Of a DNA stretch of 64,000 bases, positions 52,082-61,474 are shown piece after piece; the first letter of the stretch is position 1; each line of letters begins with the position of its first letter. The stretch is from JBAZLV01 sp041650055 (lineage in GTDB: Bacteria; Nitrospirota; UBA9217). The translations under genes and the position numbers were made by a program. The notes below the pieces were generated by a model. That model was not told where the DNA came from. It was given only the letters and a program-made list of their open reading frames with translations, and did no database searches. Location: positions 107,134 through 171,133 of the forward strand of contig JBAZLV010000001.1 in the NCBI GenBank assembly GCA_041650055.1, read 5' to 3'.

Positions 52082-53148
52082 AACCGGAGCAGAAAAAAAT
52101 TCTCGTCATGCGATACCGGTTTATCGGGGATACGATCCTCACTATCCCTTTCCTGAGAAACCTTCGTCGTGCAGAACCGGATGCATACATAGCGTGGATG
52201 GTAGCTCCCGGATCCTCGGATATCATAAAGAATATTCCCTATGTGGATGAGCTGATTTATTGGGATCCGGTTACTATCCATGCCGATAGCAAAGGCATCC
52301 ATAGGACGTTATCTTCAAAATATGCGTTCATACAATCATTACGGAAAAAGCAGTTCGATAAAGTGTATGTTTTAAAGCGTTCGCTTTCAAGCGCAATAAT
52401 CGCATTCTTAACAGGTGCTCCTGAGCGGATAGGCTTCGATACAGAAGCAAGGGGATGCTTATTAACCAGGAGAGTTCCTTATCGACATGATCAGCATGAA
52501 GTACAGAATTTTCTTGATGTGCTCAGGACAGATGGTATTACCGTTAAGGATGCTTTTTTGGAACTCTGGATAGAGCCGCAAGAAACTGCAGTTATTCATG
52601 ACTTGCTCGTGGGGCAGGGTGTTGACAATCAGAAAAAAATTGTTGCACTTCACCCGTTCTCCGCTGTTGTCGAGCGAGGCTGGCCGATAGAAAATTTCGC
52701 TCATGTTGCTTCAGTACTGGAAGGTGAAGGATATGTTCCGGTAATTCTCGGTGGGAAAAAAGATGTTCCATCGTTTCAAAATATAAAAAATGTATTTCCC
52801 AGTGCGGTTATTGATTGCGTCGGAAAACTAACCCTCAGGGAAACCGCCGCCCTTCTCAAACGATCGTCGTTCTTCCTTGGGAATGACAGCGGGATTATGC
52901 ATATTGCAGCAGCGATTGGAGTGCCACTTGTTGCTATTTTCGGGCCTCAATCACCGGTTAAATTCGGGCCATGGAGCGCTCATGCAACGGCGCTCTACAA
53001 GCACTTTCCCTGTTCGCCGTGCCGGCAAAAGTTTTTTAGGGAGTGTAAGCCTTCCGAGCGGTTTAGACCATTCTGTATTGAAGAAATTACCGTCGAAGAT
53101 GTTATGCGGGAATTAAAAACGCGGTTGAATGTATATGCCCACAAATAG
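52078..53148 (+). CDS. waaF: Lipopolysaccharide heptosyltransferase (WaaF-like, GT9)
   Basis: 356 aa. GT9 family: 'ILVMRYRFIGDTILTIPFLRNLRR' at the N terminus, 'RSLSSAIIAFLTGAPERIGF', 'PVILGGKKDV' and the donor site 'FFLGNDSGIMHIAAAIGVPLVAIFGP'. Transfers heptose from ADP-heptose to Kdo-lipid A or to the first heptose; II (WaaF) is more likely than I (WaaC) by overall pattern, but not proven. ATGA overlap with gmhB. Confidence 0.88.
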   Translation: MKPEQKKILVMRYRFIGDTILTIPFLRNLRRAEPDAYIAWMVAPGSSDIIKNIPYVDELIYWDPVTIHADSKGIHRTLSSKYAFIQSLRKKQFDKVYVLKRSLSSAIIAFLTGAPERIGFDTEARGCLLTRRVPYRHDQHEVQNFLDVLRTDGITVKDAFLELWIEPQETAVIHDLLVGQGVDNQKKIVALHPFSAVVERGWPIENFAHVASVLEGEGYVPVILGGKKDVPSFQNIKNVFPSAVIDCVGKLTLRETAALLKRSSFFLGNDSGIMHIAAAIGVPLVAIFGPQSPVKFGPWSAHATALYKHFPCSPCRQKFFRECKPSERFRPFCIEEITVEDVMRELKTRLNVYAHK

Positions 53149-53908
53149 ATTATCAGTTGCTCTTATTACGTATAATGAAGAAGCAAATATCCGACGTACA
53201 CTCGAGAGTGTGAAATGGGCGGATGAGATCGTTGTCCTCGATTCAGGAAGCACGGACAAGACAATTGAAATATGCCGGGAATTCACTGACAACGTTTTCC
53301 ATCAAGAGTGGCATGGATTTGCAACTCAAAAGAATAGTGCAATCGATACGTGTACAGGTGATTGGATTTTAAGCCTCGATGCCGATGAGCCGATTGAACC
53401 AGAGCTGGCAGAAGAAATTCGCACTCTTATTTCTTCTTCGAATTCCCATGACGGCTACTGGATACCACGAAGAACTTTTTTTCTTGGAAAAGAGATGAAG
53501 CATGGCGGATGGTATCCTGATTATAATTTGCGGTTATTTAAAAAAGGCAAGGGAAGATTTCAGGAACGAGCAGTACATGAATCGATTTATGTGAATGGCT
53601 CTATTGGAAAAACCAAAAACGCTATTTTGCATTATGCATATCCTGATTTAACATCGTATATAGCATCAATAAATAAATATTCATCCTTGTCTGTGGATGT
53701 TATGAGCGCTCGTGCTATAAGCACGTTTAGAACGAGCTGTGTCAATATTATATTCCGTCCTGTACTTACCTTTTTTCATAAATATATTATTCGGGGAGGA
53801 TTCCTCGATGGCAAACATGGACTTATTTTGAACTCATTCCATGCCTTCTATGTTTTTGTAAAATATGCTAAGGCATGGGAATATAAAAAATCTCAACCTC
53901 ATTCATAA
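53129..53908 (+). CDS. GT2 glycosyltransferase, WaaE/KdtX-like
   Basis: 259 aa (from ATG 53129; ATG 53135 equally possible). GT-A fold with 'LSVALITYNEEANIRRTLESV', 'VVLDSGSTDKT', the metal site 'ILSLDADEPIEPEL', and a C-terminal hydrophobic helix hairpin ('RPVLTFFHKYIIRGGFLDGKHGL') typical of LPS core beta-1,4-glucosyltransferase WaaE. Probably adds the first hexose to the heptose core. Its start lies in the end of waaF. Confidence 0.85.
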   Translation: MYMPTNRLSVALITYNEEANIRRTLESVKWADEIVVLDSGSTDKTIEICREFTDNVFHQEWHGFATQKNSAIDTCTGDWILSLDADEPIEPELAEEIRTLISSSNSHDGYWIPRRTFFLGKEMKHGGWYPDYNLRLFKKGKGRFQERAVHESIYVNGSIGKTKNAILHYAYPDLTSYIASINKYSSLSVDVMSARAISTFRTSCVNIIFRPVLTFFHKYIIRGGFLDGKHGLILNSFHAFYVFVKYAKAWEYKKSQPHS

Positions 53909-56151
53909 TGAAGATTCTTTTTGTCAACAATTTTCGTGGCCGAGGCGGTGGTGAAGAATTCCTAAGAGACCTTCTGCCAGGTCTAGCCCAAAAGGGGGTG
54001 AAGGTAGGTCTCGTATGCAGACCAAACACCCCCCTTGTCGAGTTATTCTCTGGATCAGCAGTTGAACTCTATCCTCTTGACCGGTCAGGCATTCATGCGG
54101 TTGCCTCGATTTTTACCATTGCTAAAATTATCCGAAATGGCAAGTATGAAATTGTCAGTATCCAACGCGGACATGACATTATTCAAGCATGGGCAGCATC
54201 ATTGTTCTCCTTGAGAAAGCCTATTCTGATCTATACTGCACAAGTCCCGGAATTTTTTAAATCGCGTTTTTTCTTGAAGAGAATGAATGCGATCACCACT
54301 ATTTCACGCTACATTGCCGGAAAAATTACCCGATTTGTTCCTTCTCTATCGGAAAAAGTATCGATTTTATATTATGGAATTGACCTGAAAAATTTTTCGC
54401 GCGAAACAATTGCACCCGGATGGTTAAGGAATCGTTTTTGCATTTCCGCGGATACCAAAATTATCGCAACGGTTGGCGATCTCTGGAAAAATCAGATTGA
54501 ATTTCTTCCTGCATTAGCGCACATACGACAAACGATGCCGGAAACCCGTTTTGCCTTGGTCGCGGATGAATCAAATTCACCTGATGTAAAAAAGTTCAAA
54601 CAACGGGCAGATGAACTTGGCGTACAAAATGCAATTCTCTGGGCTGGCAGGCTTTCCAAAGAAGATATGCTGCGATTTTATCGTGATGTGGATATAGCAG
54701 TCACCACTCATCGAAACGAAGGTTTTGGGATTTGGGTGCTTGAAGCGCTGGCCATGGGAATACCAGTTATTGGAGTTCATGCAGGGGGTATTCGAGATTC
54801 ACTTGAAGACTGTCCTGCAGGAATACTTGTTGATGGTGATTCGGCACATATGGCTCGTGCTGTTCTTCACGTGTTGACAGATGGTTCTTTACAACGAACC
54901 ATGGGAGATGCAGGACCGAAATGGGTGGCAGAAAGATTCAATCGTCCCCGCATGGTTGAGGATTATTACGAATTTTTTGGAAAATTTATAGATAATCAGA
55001 AACGTTCATATCCCCGGTTTGCAAAAGGGAATATGCAATTTCAGAAACAATGTTTTACTATTTTGATGATGATATCAAAGAATGATAAATATGGTGCTCA
55101 ACGAGTATTTGTCGATCAAGCCTCAATTTTACATAGTATGGGCAATCAGGTTGTTATCGTGGGACGAGGAGAAAGAGGATATATTCCTGAAACAGTCAAA
55201 AGCAAGGGCATCAAGTATTTTCATTGTAATATGAGTGGTTTTAGAGATATATTTTTTTTGAAACGTCTAGTCAGAGATTATCAGGTTGATATTATTCATA
55301 CAGCACTTGACCGCGCCGATTATTTGGGGATTCTGGTATCATGGCTTACCAACATCCCTTGTGTCAGTACGATGAATGTCCGCAGGTATCATACCGGATA
55401 TCGGTTTATGAATGCTATGGTTACCGTGTCAAATGTTCAAAAAAACCTTTTAATTCAAAAAGGAATACCAAGTGACCGGATTCAGGTCGTCAGGCCTGGG
55501 ATCAATAGTGAACGATACACAAAGCTTATACCCCGTAAACAGGAAGTGTGGAAAAAGAGGCTGAACATTAAAGAGTATAGTCTCGTTCTTTGTCATATTT
55601 CCAGTATTATTCCGCAAAAAAGTCATTCGGTTTCAATTGATATTTTAGAATATTGCAAAGAAAAAGGAGAATATCCTCTTCTTGTTATTGCCGGCGATCC
55701 AATGCATGGAGAGTACTATGAATCATTAATTGCAAAAATCCAGAAGGCCGGACTGGAGAAGCATGTTTATTTTACTGGATGGACAACAGAACTGCCTGAA
55801 ATATTATCGCTTGGCAATTTCACGCTTCTTCCTTCAGTACATGAAGCATTTGGAATTGTACTGCTCGAGGGAATGGCTGCAGGAACTCCCATCATCGCAC
55901 GGGAAGGAGAGGGAGGCGCTGAACTTATCGAGGACTATCATACGGGATTCCTGTATCGACCTGAAGAGGGAATAGGAGCGCTTGGAGACAAAATACTTGC
56001 TGTATGGCGTAATAAGAATCAGTATTCCGAACTTTCTCGTAAATGCCGGGCAACAGTACGAGATAATTTATCCATTCAAAAATTTGGGGAACAGCTTGTA
56101 GATCTTTATGCAACCATAATAAAACAAAAGCAGCGTGGTGCCCGGTTATGA
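53908..56151 (+). CDS. Fusion of two GT4 glycosyltransferase domains
   Basis: 747 aa, about twice the normal GT4 size. First unit at 1-360: 'NNFRGRGGGEEFLRDLL', 'IATVGDLWKNQIEFLPAL' and the EX7E donor site 'NEGFGIWVLEALAMGIPV'. Second unit at about 385-747: 'ISKNDKYGAQRVFVDQA', 'CHISSIIPQKSHSVSIDIL' and 'HEAFGIVLLEGMAAGTPI'. A short basic linker (about 365-383) joins them. Both catalytic glutamate pairs appear intact, so the protein may add two sugars in turn. Sugars and linkages are unknown. Its start overlaps the previous stop by one base and its end overlaps galE (ATGA). Confidence 0.85.
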   Translation: MKILFVNNFRGRGGGEEFLRDLLPGLAQKGVKVGLVCRPNTPLVELFSGSAVELYPLDRSGIHAVASIFTIAKIIRNGKYEIVSIQRGHDIIQAWAASLFSLRKPILIYTAQVPEFFKSRFFLKRMNAITTISRYIAGKITRFVPSLSEKVSILYYGIDLKNFSRETIAPGWLRNRFCISADTKIIATVGDLWKNQIEFLPALAHIRQTMPETRFALVADESNSPDVKKFKQRADELGVQNAILWAGRLSKEDMLRFYRDVDIAVTTHRNEGFGIWVLEALAMGIPVIGVHAGGIRDSLEDCPAGILVDGDSAHMARAVLHVLTDGSLQRTMGDAGPKWVAERFNRPRMVEDYYEFFGKFIDNQKRSYPRFAKGNMQFQKQCFTILMMISKNDKYGAQRVFVDQASILHSMGNQVVIVGRGERGYIPETVKSKGIKYFHCNMSGFRDIFFLKRLVRDYQVDIIHTALDRADYLGILVSWLTNIPCVSTMNVRRYHTGYRFMNAMVTVSNVQKNLLIQKGIPSDRIQVVRPGINSERYTKLIPRKQEVWKKRLNIKEYSLVLCHISSIIPQKSHSVSIDILEYCKEKGEYPLLVIAGDPMHGEYYESLIAKIQKAGLEKHVYFTGWTTELPEILSLGNFTLLPSVHEAFGIVLLEGMAAGTPIIAREGEGGAELIEDYHTGFLYRPEEGIGALGDKILAVWRNKNQYSELSRKCRATVRDNLSIQKFGEQLVDLYATIIKQKQRGARL

Positions 56152-57125
56152 AATTGTTTATTACAGGCGGGGCTGGTTATATAGGCAGTCATGTGGTAAA
56201 ACTTCTTGGAGAAAAAGGTCATGAAATTCTTGTCTATGATGATCTTTCATCCGGACATGAATGGGCCGTTTTATTCGGGACTCTGGTTAAAGGAAGTCTC
56301 GCAGATACGCTTCTACTGCAAAGAACACTCCAATCTTTTCAACCTGATGCGGTGTTGCATTTTGCAGCATATGTTACGGTTGGCGAATCCGTAAAGGAGC
56401 CTTTGAAATATTATCAGAATAACACAGGGTGTACCCTTCAGCTATTGGATGCTATGATACGCAATCACGTTTTTCGCCTGATTTTTTCTTCTTCTGCCAC
56501 AGTCTATGGTTTGCCAACACAAACTCCTGTAAACGAGACGACACCTCTTTGTCCCATCAATCCCTATGGTTCTTCCAAAGCAATGGTTGAACATATTCTG
56601 CAGGGGGTCTCGGCCGTTTCACCCTTGCGGTATATTTCATTGAGGTATTTTAATGCCGCTGGCGCGGATCCCAGCGGAATCATTGGTCCGGCATGCAAGC
56701 AGTCGAGTCGTTTGATAACGAGAGCCTTAAAAACAGCAAAAGGCGAATTTGAAAAGCTTTTTATTTACGGTAGTGATTATCCAACGCATGACGGGACTTG
56801 TGTACGTGATTATATTCATGTCGATGATCTATCAGAAGCCCATGTTCTTGCATTGCACTATCTTTCACGCGATGCTCAGAGCGATGTATTCAACTGCGGA
56901 TATGGGCATGGGCATTCCGTCAAAGAAGTAATAAAAATCGTAAAGAAAGTGACCGGTGTCGATTTTTTGGTTGAGGAAGCGGATCGAAGGCCAGGGGACC
57001 CTTCAATTTTAATTGCTGATAATGCAAAGATTCAATCTCAACTTGGTTGGAAACCGAGATTTGACGATCTCGAATATATTATTGAAACCGCATGGAAATG
57101 GGTGCAAAAATATCGCGGTAATTGA
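56148..57125 (+). CDS. galE: UDP-glucose 4-epimerase
   Basis: 325 aa. Extended SDR with 'LFITGGAGYIGSHVVKLLGEKG' (NAD), catalytic Tyr/Lys in 'NPYGSSKAMVEHIL', 'RYFNAAGADPSG' and 'RDYIHVDDLSEAHVLAL', all GalE hallmarks. Interconverts UDP-Glc and UDP-Gal, giving galactose donors for the neighbouring glycosyltransferases. Overlaps the previous gene by ATGA. Confidence 0.94.
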   Translation: MKLFITGGAGYIGSHVVKLLGEKGHEILVYDDLSSGHEWAVLFGTLVKGSLADTLLLQRTLQSFQPDAVLHFAAYVTVGESVKEPLKYYQNNTGCTLQLLDAMIRNHVFRLIFSSSATVYGLPTQTPVNETTPLCPINPYGSSKAMVEHILQGVSAVSPLRYISLRYFNAAGADPSGIIGPACKQSSRLITRALKTAKGEFEKLFIYGSDYPTHDGTCVRDYIHVDDLSEAHVLALHYLSRDAQSDVFNCGYGHGHSVKEVIKIVKKVTGVDFLVEEADRRPGDPSILIADNAKIQSQLGWKPRFDDLEYIIETAWKWVQKYRGN

Positions 57126-57148
57126 AGTTTATAATAAATGGAGAAAAA

Positions 57149-58294
57149 ATGAGAAAGGTTGCGCTTATTACTGGCATCACTGGTCAGGATGGGGCTTATT
57201 TGGCAGAACTGCTGTTGGAGAAGGGCTATAAAGTTCATGGTTTGAAAAGGAGATCCTCGTTGTTTAATACTCAGAGGATTGACCATTTATTTCAAGATTT
57301 TCATGAAAAGAACATAAAGATGCATTTGCATTACAGCGATCTAACCGATAGTACAAATTTAATACGCATTATTCAAAGTGTGCAACCGGATGAAATTTAT
57401 AATCTCGCTGCCATGAGTCATGTCCATGTTAGTTTTGATACGCCGGAATATACTGGGAATGCCGACGGACTTGGCACGCTGAGACTTTTAGAAGCTGTCA
57501 GGCTTCTGGGACTGACAAAAAAAACTAAAATTTACCAAGCATCAACCAGCGAACTTTTTGGGAAAGCGCAAACAATTCCTCAAAATGAAAAGACTCCGTT
57601 TTATCCGCGCAGTCCTTATGGAGTTGCTAAATTATATGCTTATTGGATAACAATAAATTACCGCGAAGCGTATAATATGTTTGCCTGCAATGGAATTCTT
57701 TTTAATCACGAATCTCCTTTGAGAGGAGAGACATTCGTCACAAGAAAGATAACTCGGGCTGTGGCTAAAATTGCTCTTAATCTCGAAAAATATTTATTTC
57801 TAGGGAATCTTGATGCAAAAAGAGATTGGGGACATGCTCGTGATTTCGTTGAAGCAATGTATTTGATGCTACAGCAGTCTGAGCCGGATGATTATGTCAT
57901 CGCAACTGGAAGAACAACCGAAGTGCGTGCATTTATTCAAATGGCCTTTCAAGAAATTGGAATCGTACTCGAGTTTCATGGAAAAGGAAAAAACGAAAAA
58001 GGAATTATTGCTTCAATCGATAAAGAAAAATTTCATGGAAAAACACACACGAAGCCTGATCACATAAAAAAAGGTCAGATTGTTGTAGAAGTTGATCCAT
58101 TTTATTATCGTCCGACCGAAGTAGATCTTCTTATTGGAGATGCTACTAAGGCAAAGGAAAAGCTTGGCTGGTCTCCCCAATATTCATTGGAAACTATAGT
58201 CCAGGAAATGATGGAAAGTGATCTTGCAATTTTTAAAAAAGAAAGATTTTTAAAAGACCATGGACATGAGATAATAACCAGTTGTGAAATGTAA
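57149..58294 (+). CDS. gmd: GDP-mannose 4,6-dehydratase
   Basis: 381 aa from ATG 57149 (GGAG upstream); the in-frame TTG 57122 is not needed. 'ALITGITGQDGAYLAELLLEKG' (NADP), 'LHYSDLTDSTNLIRII', catalytic set in 'YQASTSELFG' and 'YPRSPYGVAKLYAYWI', and 'NGILFNHESPLRGETFVTRK'. Makes GDP-4-keto-6-deoxy-D-mannose, the branch point to GDP-fucose, GDP-rhamnose, GDP-perosamine or GDP-colitose. The next two genes act on this product. Confidence 0.95.
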   Translation: MRKVALITGITGQDGAYLAELLLEKGYKVHGLKRRSSLFNTQRIDHLFQDFHEKNIKMHLHYSDLTDSTNLIRIIQSVQPDEIYNLAAMSHVHVSFDTPEYTGNADGLGTLRLLEAVRLLGLTKKTKIYQASTSELFGKAQTIPQNEKTPFYPRSPYGVAKLYAYWITINYREAYNMFACNGILFNHESPLRGETFVTRKITRAVAKIALNLEKYLFLGNLDAKRDWGHARDFVEAMYLMLQQSEPDDYVIATGRTTEVRAFIQMAFQEIGIVLEFHGKGKNEKGIIASIDKEKFHGKTHTKPDHIKKGQIVVEVDPFYYRPTEVDLLIGDATKAKEKLGWSPQYSLETIVQEMMESDLAIFKKERFLKDHGHEIITSCEM

Positions 58295-58313
58295 CTAGCT
58301 TTCAAGGTTGAAT

Positions 58314-59237
58314 ATGAAAATATTACTTACCGGTTCAAACGGAATGGTTGGCAGAAACATACTTGAACACAGGGATAGTAAGTTATTTACGCTGGTTTTT
58401 CCCTCGAGTAAAGAACTAAATTTGCTTAATTACGGGTGTGTTGAACGATATTTAAAAAAAATAACTCCAGATTTGATCATTCACGCAGCAGGAATAGTAG
58501 GCGGCATACAAGCGAATATGAAAGAACCTGTACGATTCTTTCTTAAAAACCTTGATATGGGAAGAAATATCGTTTGGGCAGCGCGTCAATGCGGTGTAAA
58601 AAAAATTATTAATCTTGGCAGCTCCTGCATGTATCCACGTAATGCAGCAAATCCGCTGCGTGAAGAATATTTACTGCAAGGTGAGTTAGAGCCTACAAAT
58701 GAGGGTTATGCGCTCGCTAAGATTGCAACCGTGCGTTTGTGCGAGTATATAGCCAGAGAAACTGAAGATTTTCAATATAAAACGCTCATTCCTTGCAATC
58801 TCTATGGAAGATGGGATAAATTTAATCCGGCATATTCTCATCTGATAGCGGCAGTGATTAAGAAAATTCATGATGCTAAAATGCAGGGAGAAAAAGAGGT
58901 CATTATTTGGGGTGACGGAACAGCCCGCCGGGAATTTTTGTTTGCTGGAGATCTCGCGGACTGTGTTCTCAATGCAATTTGTCAGTTTGATTCTCTACCA
59001 TCTCTTATGAATGTGGGGTTTGGATCAGATTATTCCATCAACGAATATTATGATGCGGTTGCAGAGATTGTAGGATATACAGGAACATTTATCCACGATC
59101 TATCCAAGCCGGTGGGCATGAAACAAAAGCTTGTTCATATTGGGCGCCAAAATAAATGGGGATGGCATGCTCGAACTTCACTACGTGAAGGACTTGGGGC
59201 ATCCTATTCCTTTTTTTTAGACCAGATGAATCAATAA
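58314..59237 (+). CDS. fcl: GDP-L-fucose synthase-like epimerase/reductase
   Basis: 307 aa from ATG 58314 (AAGG at 58304-58307). SDR with 'ILLTGSNGMVGRNILEH', the epimerase/reductase residues Ser/Cys in 'LGSSCMYP', Tyr/Lys in 'GYALAKIA' and His in 'AYSHLIAAV', all as in GMER. Performs 3,5-epimerisation and 4-reduction. With the neighbour at 59252 it could instead act as ColC (GDP-L-colitose synthase), which has the same fold and residues. Confidence 0.88.
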   Translation: MKILLTGSNGMVGRNILEHRDSKLFTLVFPSSKELNLLNYGCVERYLKKITPDLIIHAAGIVGGIQANMKEPVRFFLKNLDMGRNIVWAARQCGVKKIINLGSSCMYPRNAANPLREEYLLQGELEPTNEGYALAKIATVRLCEYIARETEDFQYKTLIPCNLYGRWDKFNPAYSHLIAAVIKKIHDAKMQGEKEVIIWGDGTARREFLFAGDLADCVLNAICQFDSLPSLMNVGFGSDYSINEYYDAVAEIVGYTGTFIHDLSKPVGMKQKLVHIGRQNKWGWHARTSLREGLGASYSFFLDQMNQ

Positions 59238-59251
59238 GAAAAGAGTTCTTT

Positions 59252-60472
59252 ATGATAACGGTAAGAGTTGGAGACATTCAAACAACGGATGAAGAAAAAA
59301 AGGCAGTTCTCGAAGTGTTTGCAAGCGGCAGATTCTCAGAAGGATTGAAGGTTCGTGAATTTGAATCGCTCTGGTCGCACTATATCCAAACCAAATATTG
59401 TGTCGCAGTAAATTCAGGAACATCTGCACTGATAGCGGGTCTCTATGCCTTACAGTATGATGATCGTTTTAAGAAAGTCAAAAGGGGAAGCAAGGTTATT
59501 ACGTCGCCGGTAACTTATATTGCTACGAGTAATGCTATTGTGCTTGCTGGTATGGAACCGGTATATGTGGATATTGATCCGGGAACATTTGCACTTAACG
59601 CTGAACAGATCGAGGATTTACTTAAACGAGGTAATCCGGATGAATATTCGATAATTTTGCCAGTCCATCTTATGGGATATCCTAATGACATGGATTCGAT
59701 AAATGATATCGCAAGAAGATATGGACTTGTTGTTTTTGAAGACGCAGCCCAGGCACATGGGTCATTGGTTAAAGGCAAAAAAACAGGATCGCTATCGCTT
59801 CTCGCGGATTATTCCTTTTATATAGCCCATAATATTCAGGTTGGAGAAATGGGTGCAGTCGTTACCAGCGATGAAAAATTAGCACAATTGATAAAAAAAC
59901 TTAAAGCAAATGGCAGAGAATGTTCATGCCAGGTATGCAAAAGAGCGGAAGGTAGCTGCCCCTATATGGGCGAAGCTTTTGATCCCCGATTTATTCATGA
60001 ATATATCGGCTTTAATTTTAAAACAACGGAATTTCAGGCTGCGCTTGCAATCCCACAAATTAAAAAAGCAGATTCCATCATGCACACAAGACAAAGAAAT
60101 GTTCTTTATCTGAACGAACGCCTACAAGCGCTTTCGGAAGTTATCCAGTTGCCGGTCTATTCAACCGATGTCAGCTATCTTGCATATCCGATTGTTATCA
60201 AAGATGCACGAATAAACAGAGAGCAATTTATGGCAAGACTAGAACAAGCAGGAGTCGAAACAAGGCCCCTCTTTGGATGTATTCCGACCCAGCAGCCGGC
60301 ATTTCATTATTTAAAATCACAGTATGATGGGCGACTATGGAACGCAGATTTTGTTGGTAAAAATGGATTTTATGTAGGATGCCATCAGTACTTATCTCAT
60401 CATGATTTAGATACCATTGCAACGTCCTTATCTTCAGAAATCAATTTTAAAAACAGCACAAGTAAGTTGTAA
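59252..60472 (+). CDS. DegT-family protein with His in place of the PLP lysine and a Cys cluster (putative sugar 3-dehydratase)
   Basis: 406 aa. Fold and motifs are DegT/DnrJ/EryC1 ('NSGTSALIAGLYAL', 'FEDAAQAHGSLV'), but where aminotransferases have Lys this reads 'YSFYIAHNIQVGEMG' with His193. The same substitution marks the dehydratases ColD (GDP-4-keto-6-deoxymannose 3-dehydratase) and RfbH/E1 (CDP-sugar 3-dehydrase). A cysteine cluster, Cys224, 226, 229 and 236, follows, similar in place to the [2Fe-2S] ligands of E1. Coming after gmd and an Fcl-like gene, removal of the 3-OH of GDP-4-keto-6-deoxymannose is a plausible role. The reductase partner that E1 needs is not seen. Confidence 0.8.
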   Translation: MITVRVGDIQTTDEEKKAVLEVFASGRFSEGLKVREFESLWSHYIQTKYCVAVNSGTSALIAGLYALQYDDRFKKVKRGSKVITSPVTYIATSNAIVLAGMEPVYVDIDPGTFALNAEQIEDLLKRGNPDEYSIILPVHLMGYPNDMDSINDIARRYGLVVFEDAAQAHGSLVKGKKTGSLSLLADYSFYIAHNIQVGEMGAVVTSDEKLAQLIKKLKANGRECSCQVCKRAEGSCPYMGEAFDPRFIHEYIGFNFKTTEFQAALAIPQIKKADSIMHTRQRNVLYLNERLQALSEVIQLPVYSTDVSYLAYPIVIKDARINREQFMARLEQAGVETRPLFGCIPTQQPAFHYLKSQYDGRLWNADFVGKNGFYVGCHQYLSHHDLDTIATSLSSEINFKNSTSKL

Positions 60473-60605
60473 AAAAAACAGGAGTGTTTGTGTGAGGATT
60501 GACTTTTAGAACTATGTTGAATAACTCATCGTGTGAATCTGTGCAAAAAGCCAGTACAAAAATAACTTTGTATAAATAACCTAGTTAAACCATCAGAGGT
60601 AAAAC

Positions 60606-61451
60606 GTGATTTCTAAAAATGGTATTTCTGTTGTTGTAATTACCTACAATGAAGAAAAAAAGATTGAACGTTGTTTGCGAAGTTTGTCATCATGGACGGA
60701 TGAAATTGTAGTTGTAGATTCGTTCAGCACTGATCGAACGGTGGATCTTTGTCGTAAATACGGGGCTCGTGTTTATCAACACGCATGGCCGAATGATTAT
60801 TCATTGCAAAGGAATAGAGCTATAAGTTATGCACAAAATGACTGGGTCCTTTCTCTGGATGCTGATGAAGTCGTCACGAAATCGCTACGGGATGAAATAC
60901 TCGCTCTTCTCGCGAATGGCCCGGAAGCAGATGCTTATGGAATTCCACGACAGGAATTTTTTTCCGGCAGATGGCTTGCTTCAGACCATTTTTCCCCACA
61001 GTATAAAGTTATTTTTTATCGCAAATCTCTGGGCACATGGGAATATGCTCTTCATGAACGGTTCATCACTCGTGGTACGACGAAATATCTGAATAGCCCG
61101 ATATTGCACGATGGCATTGGAGATTTTCAAATATTTATACATAAAATTAACGCTGCCAGTTCCCTCGAGGCGGAACGAGATGTGAAAAACGATCACAAAA
61201 AGTTTAATATGATTCGGTTGTTCAGTAAGCCAGTTGAACGTTTTTATGGAAGATTTATCCGACATCATGGATATAAGGATGGAATTCATGGTTTATTTCT
61301 GGCATGTGCTGTGGCGCTGACCTATTTTTTACGCGAGTTCAAAATCTATGAAATGAATTATGTAGCCAAAAAGCAAAACGAAGAATGGAACAAGCGCTAT
61401 CGAGAAATGGCTGTTGACAGTGATATTGATCGTGACTCAATGCAAAATTAA
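60606..61451 (+). CDS. GT2 glycosyltransferase
   Basis: 281 aa from GTG 60606 with AGAGG upstream. GT-A core 'ISVVVITYNEEKKIERCLRSL', 'VVDSFSTDRTVDL', metal site 'VLSLDADEVVTKSL', and C-terminal 'RLFSKPVERFYGRFIRHHG' plus 'KDGIHGLFLACAVALTYFL' as in WaaE-like enzymes. A second member of the type seen at 53129. The donor is unknown. The 133-base gap before it (60473-60605) holds no gene. Confidence 0.85.
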   Translation: MISKNGISVVVITYNEEKKIERCLRSLSSWTDEIVVVDSFSTDRTVDLCRKYGARVYQHAWPNDYSLQRNRAISYAQNDWVLSLDADEVVTKSLRDEILALLANGPEADAYGIPRQEFFSGRWLASDHFSPQYKVIFYRKSLGTWEYALHERFITRGTTKYLNSPILHDGIGDFQIFIHKINAASSLEAERDVKNDHKKFNMIRLFSKPVERFYGRFIRHHGYKDGIHGLFLACAVALTYFLREFKIYEMNYVAKKQNEEWNKRYREMAVDSDIDRDSMQN

Positions 61452-61474
61452 CGATTAAGGATCGTAAACCAAAA

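Noticed and set aside
59252..60472. Ordinary sugar aminotransferase
   Set aside because: The Schiff-base lysine is replaced by His193, unlike the true aminotransferase at 45120-46220.
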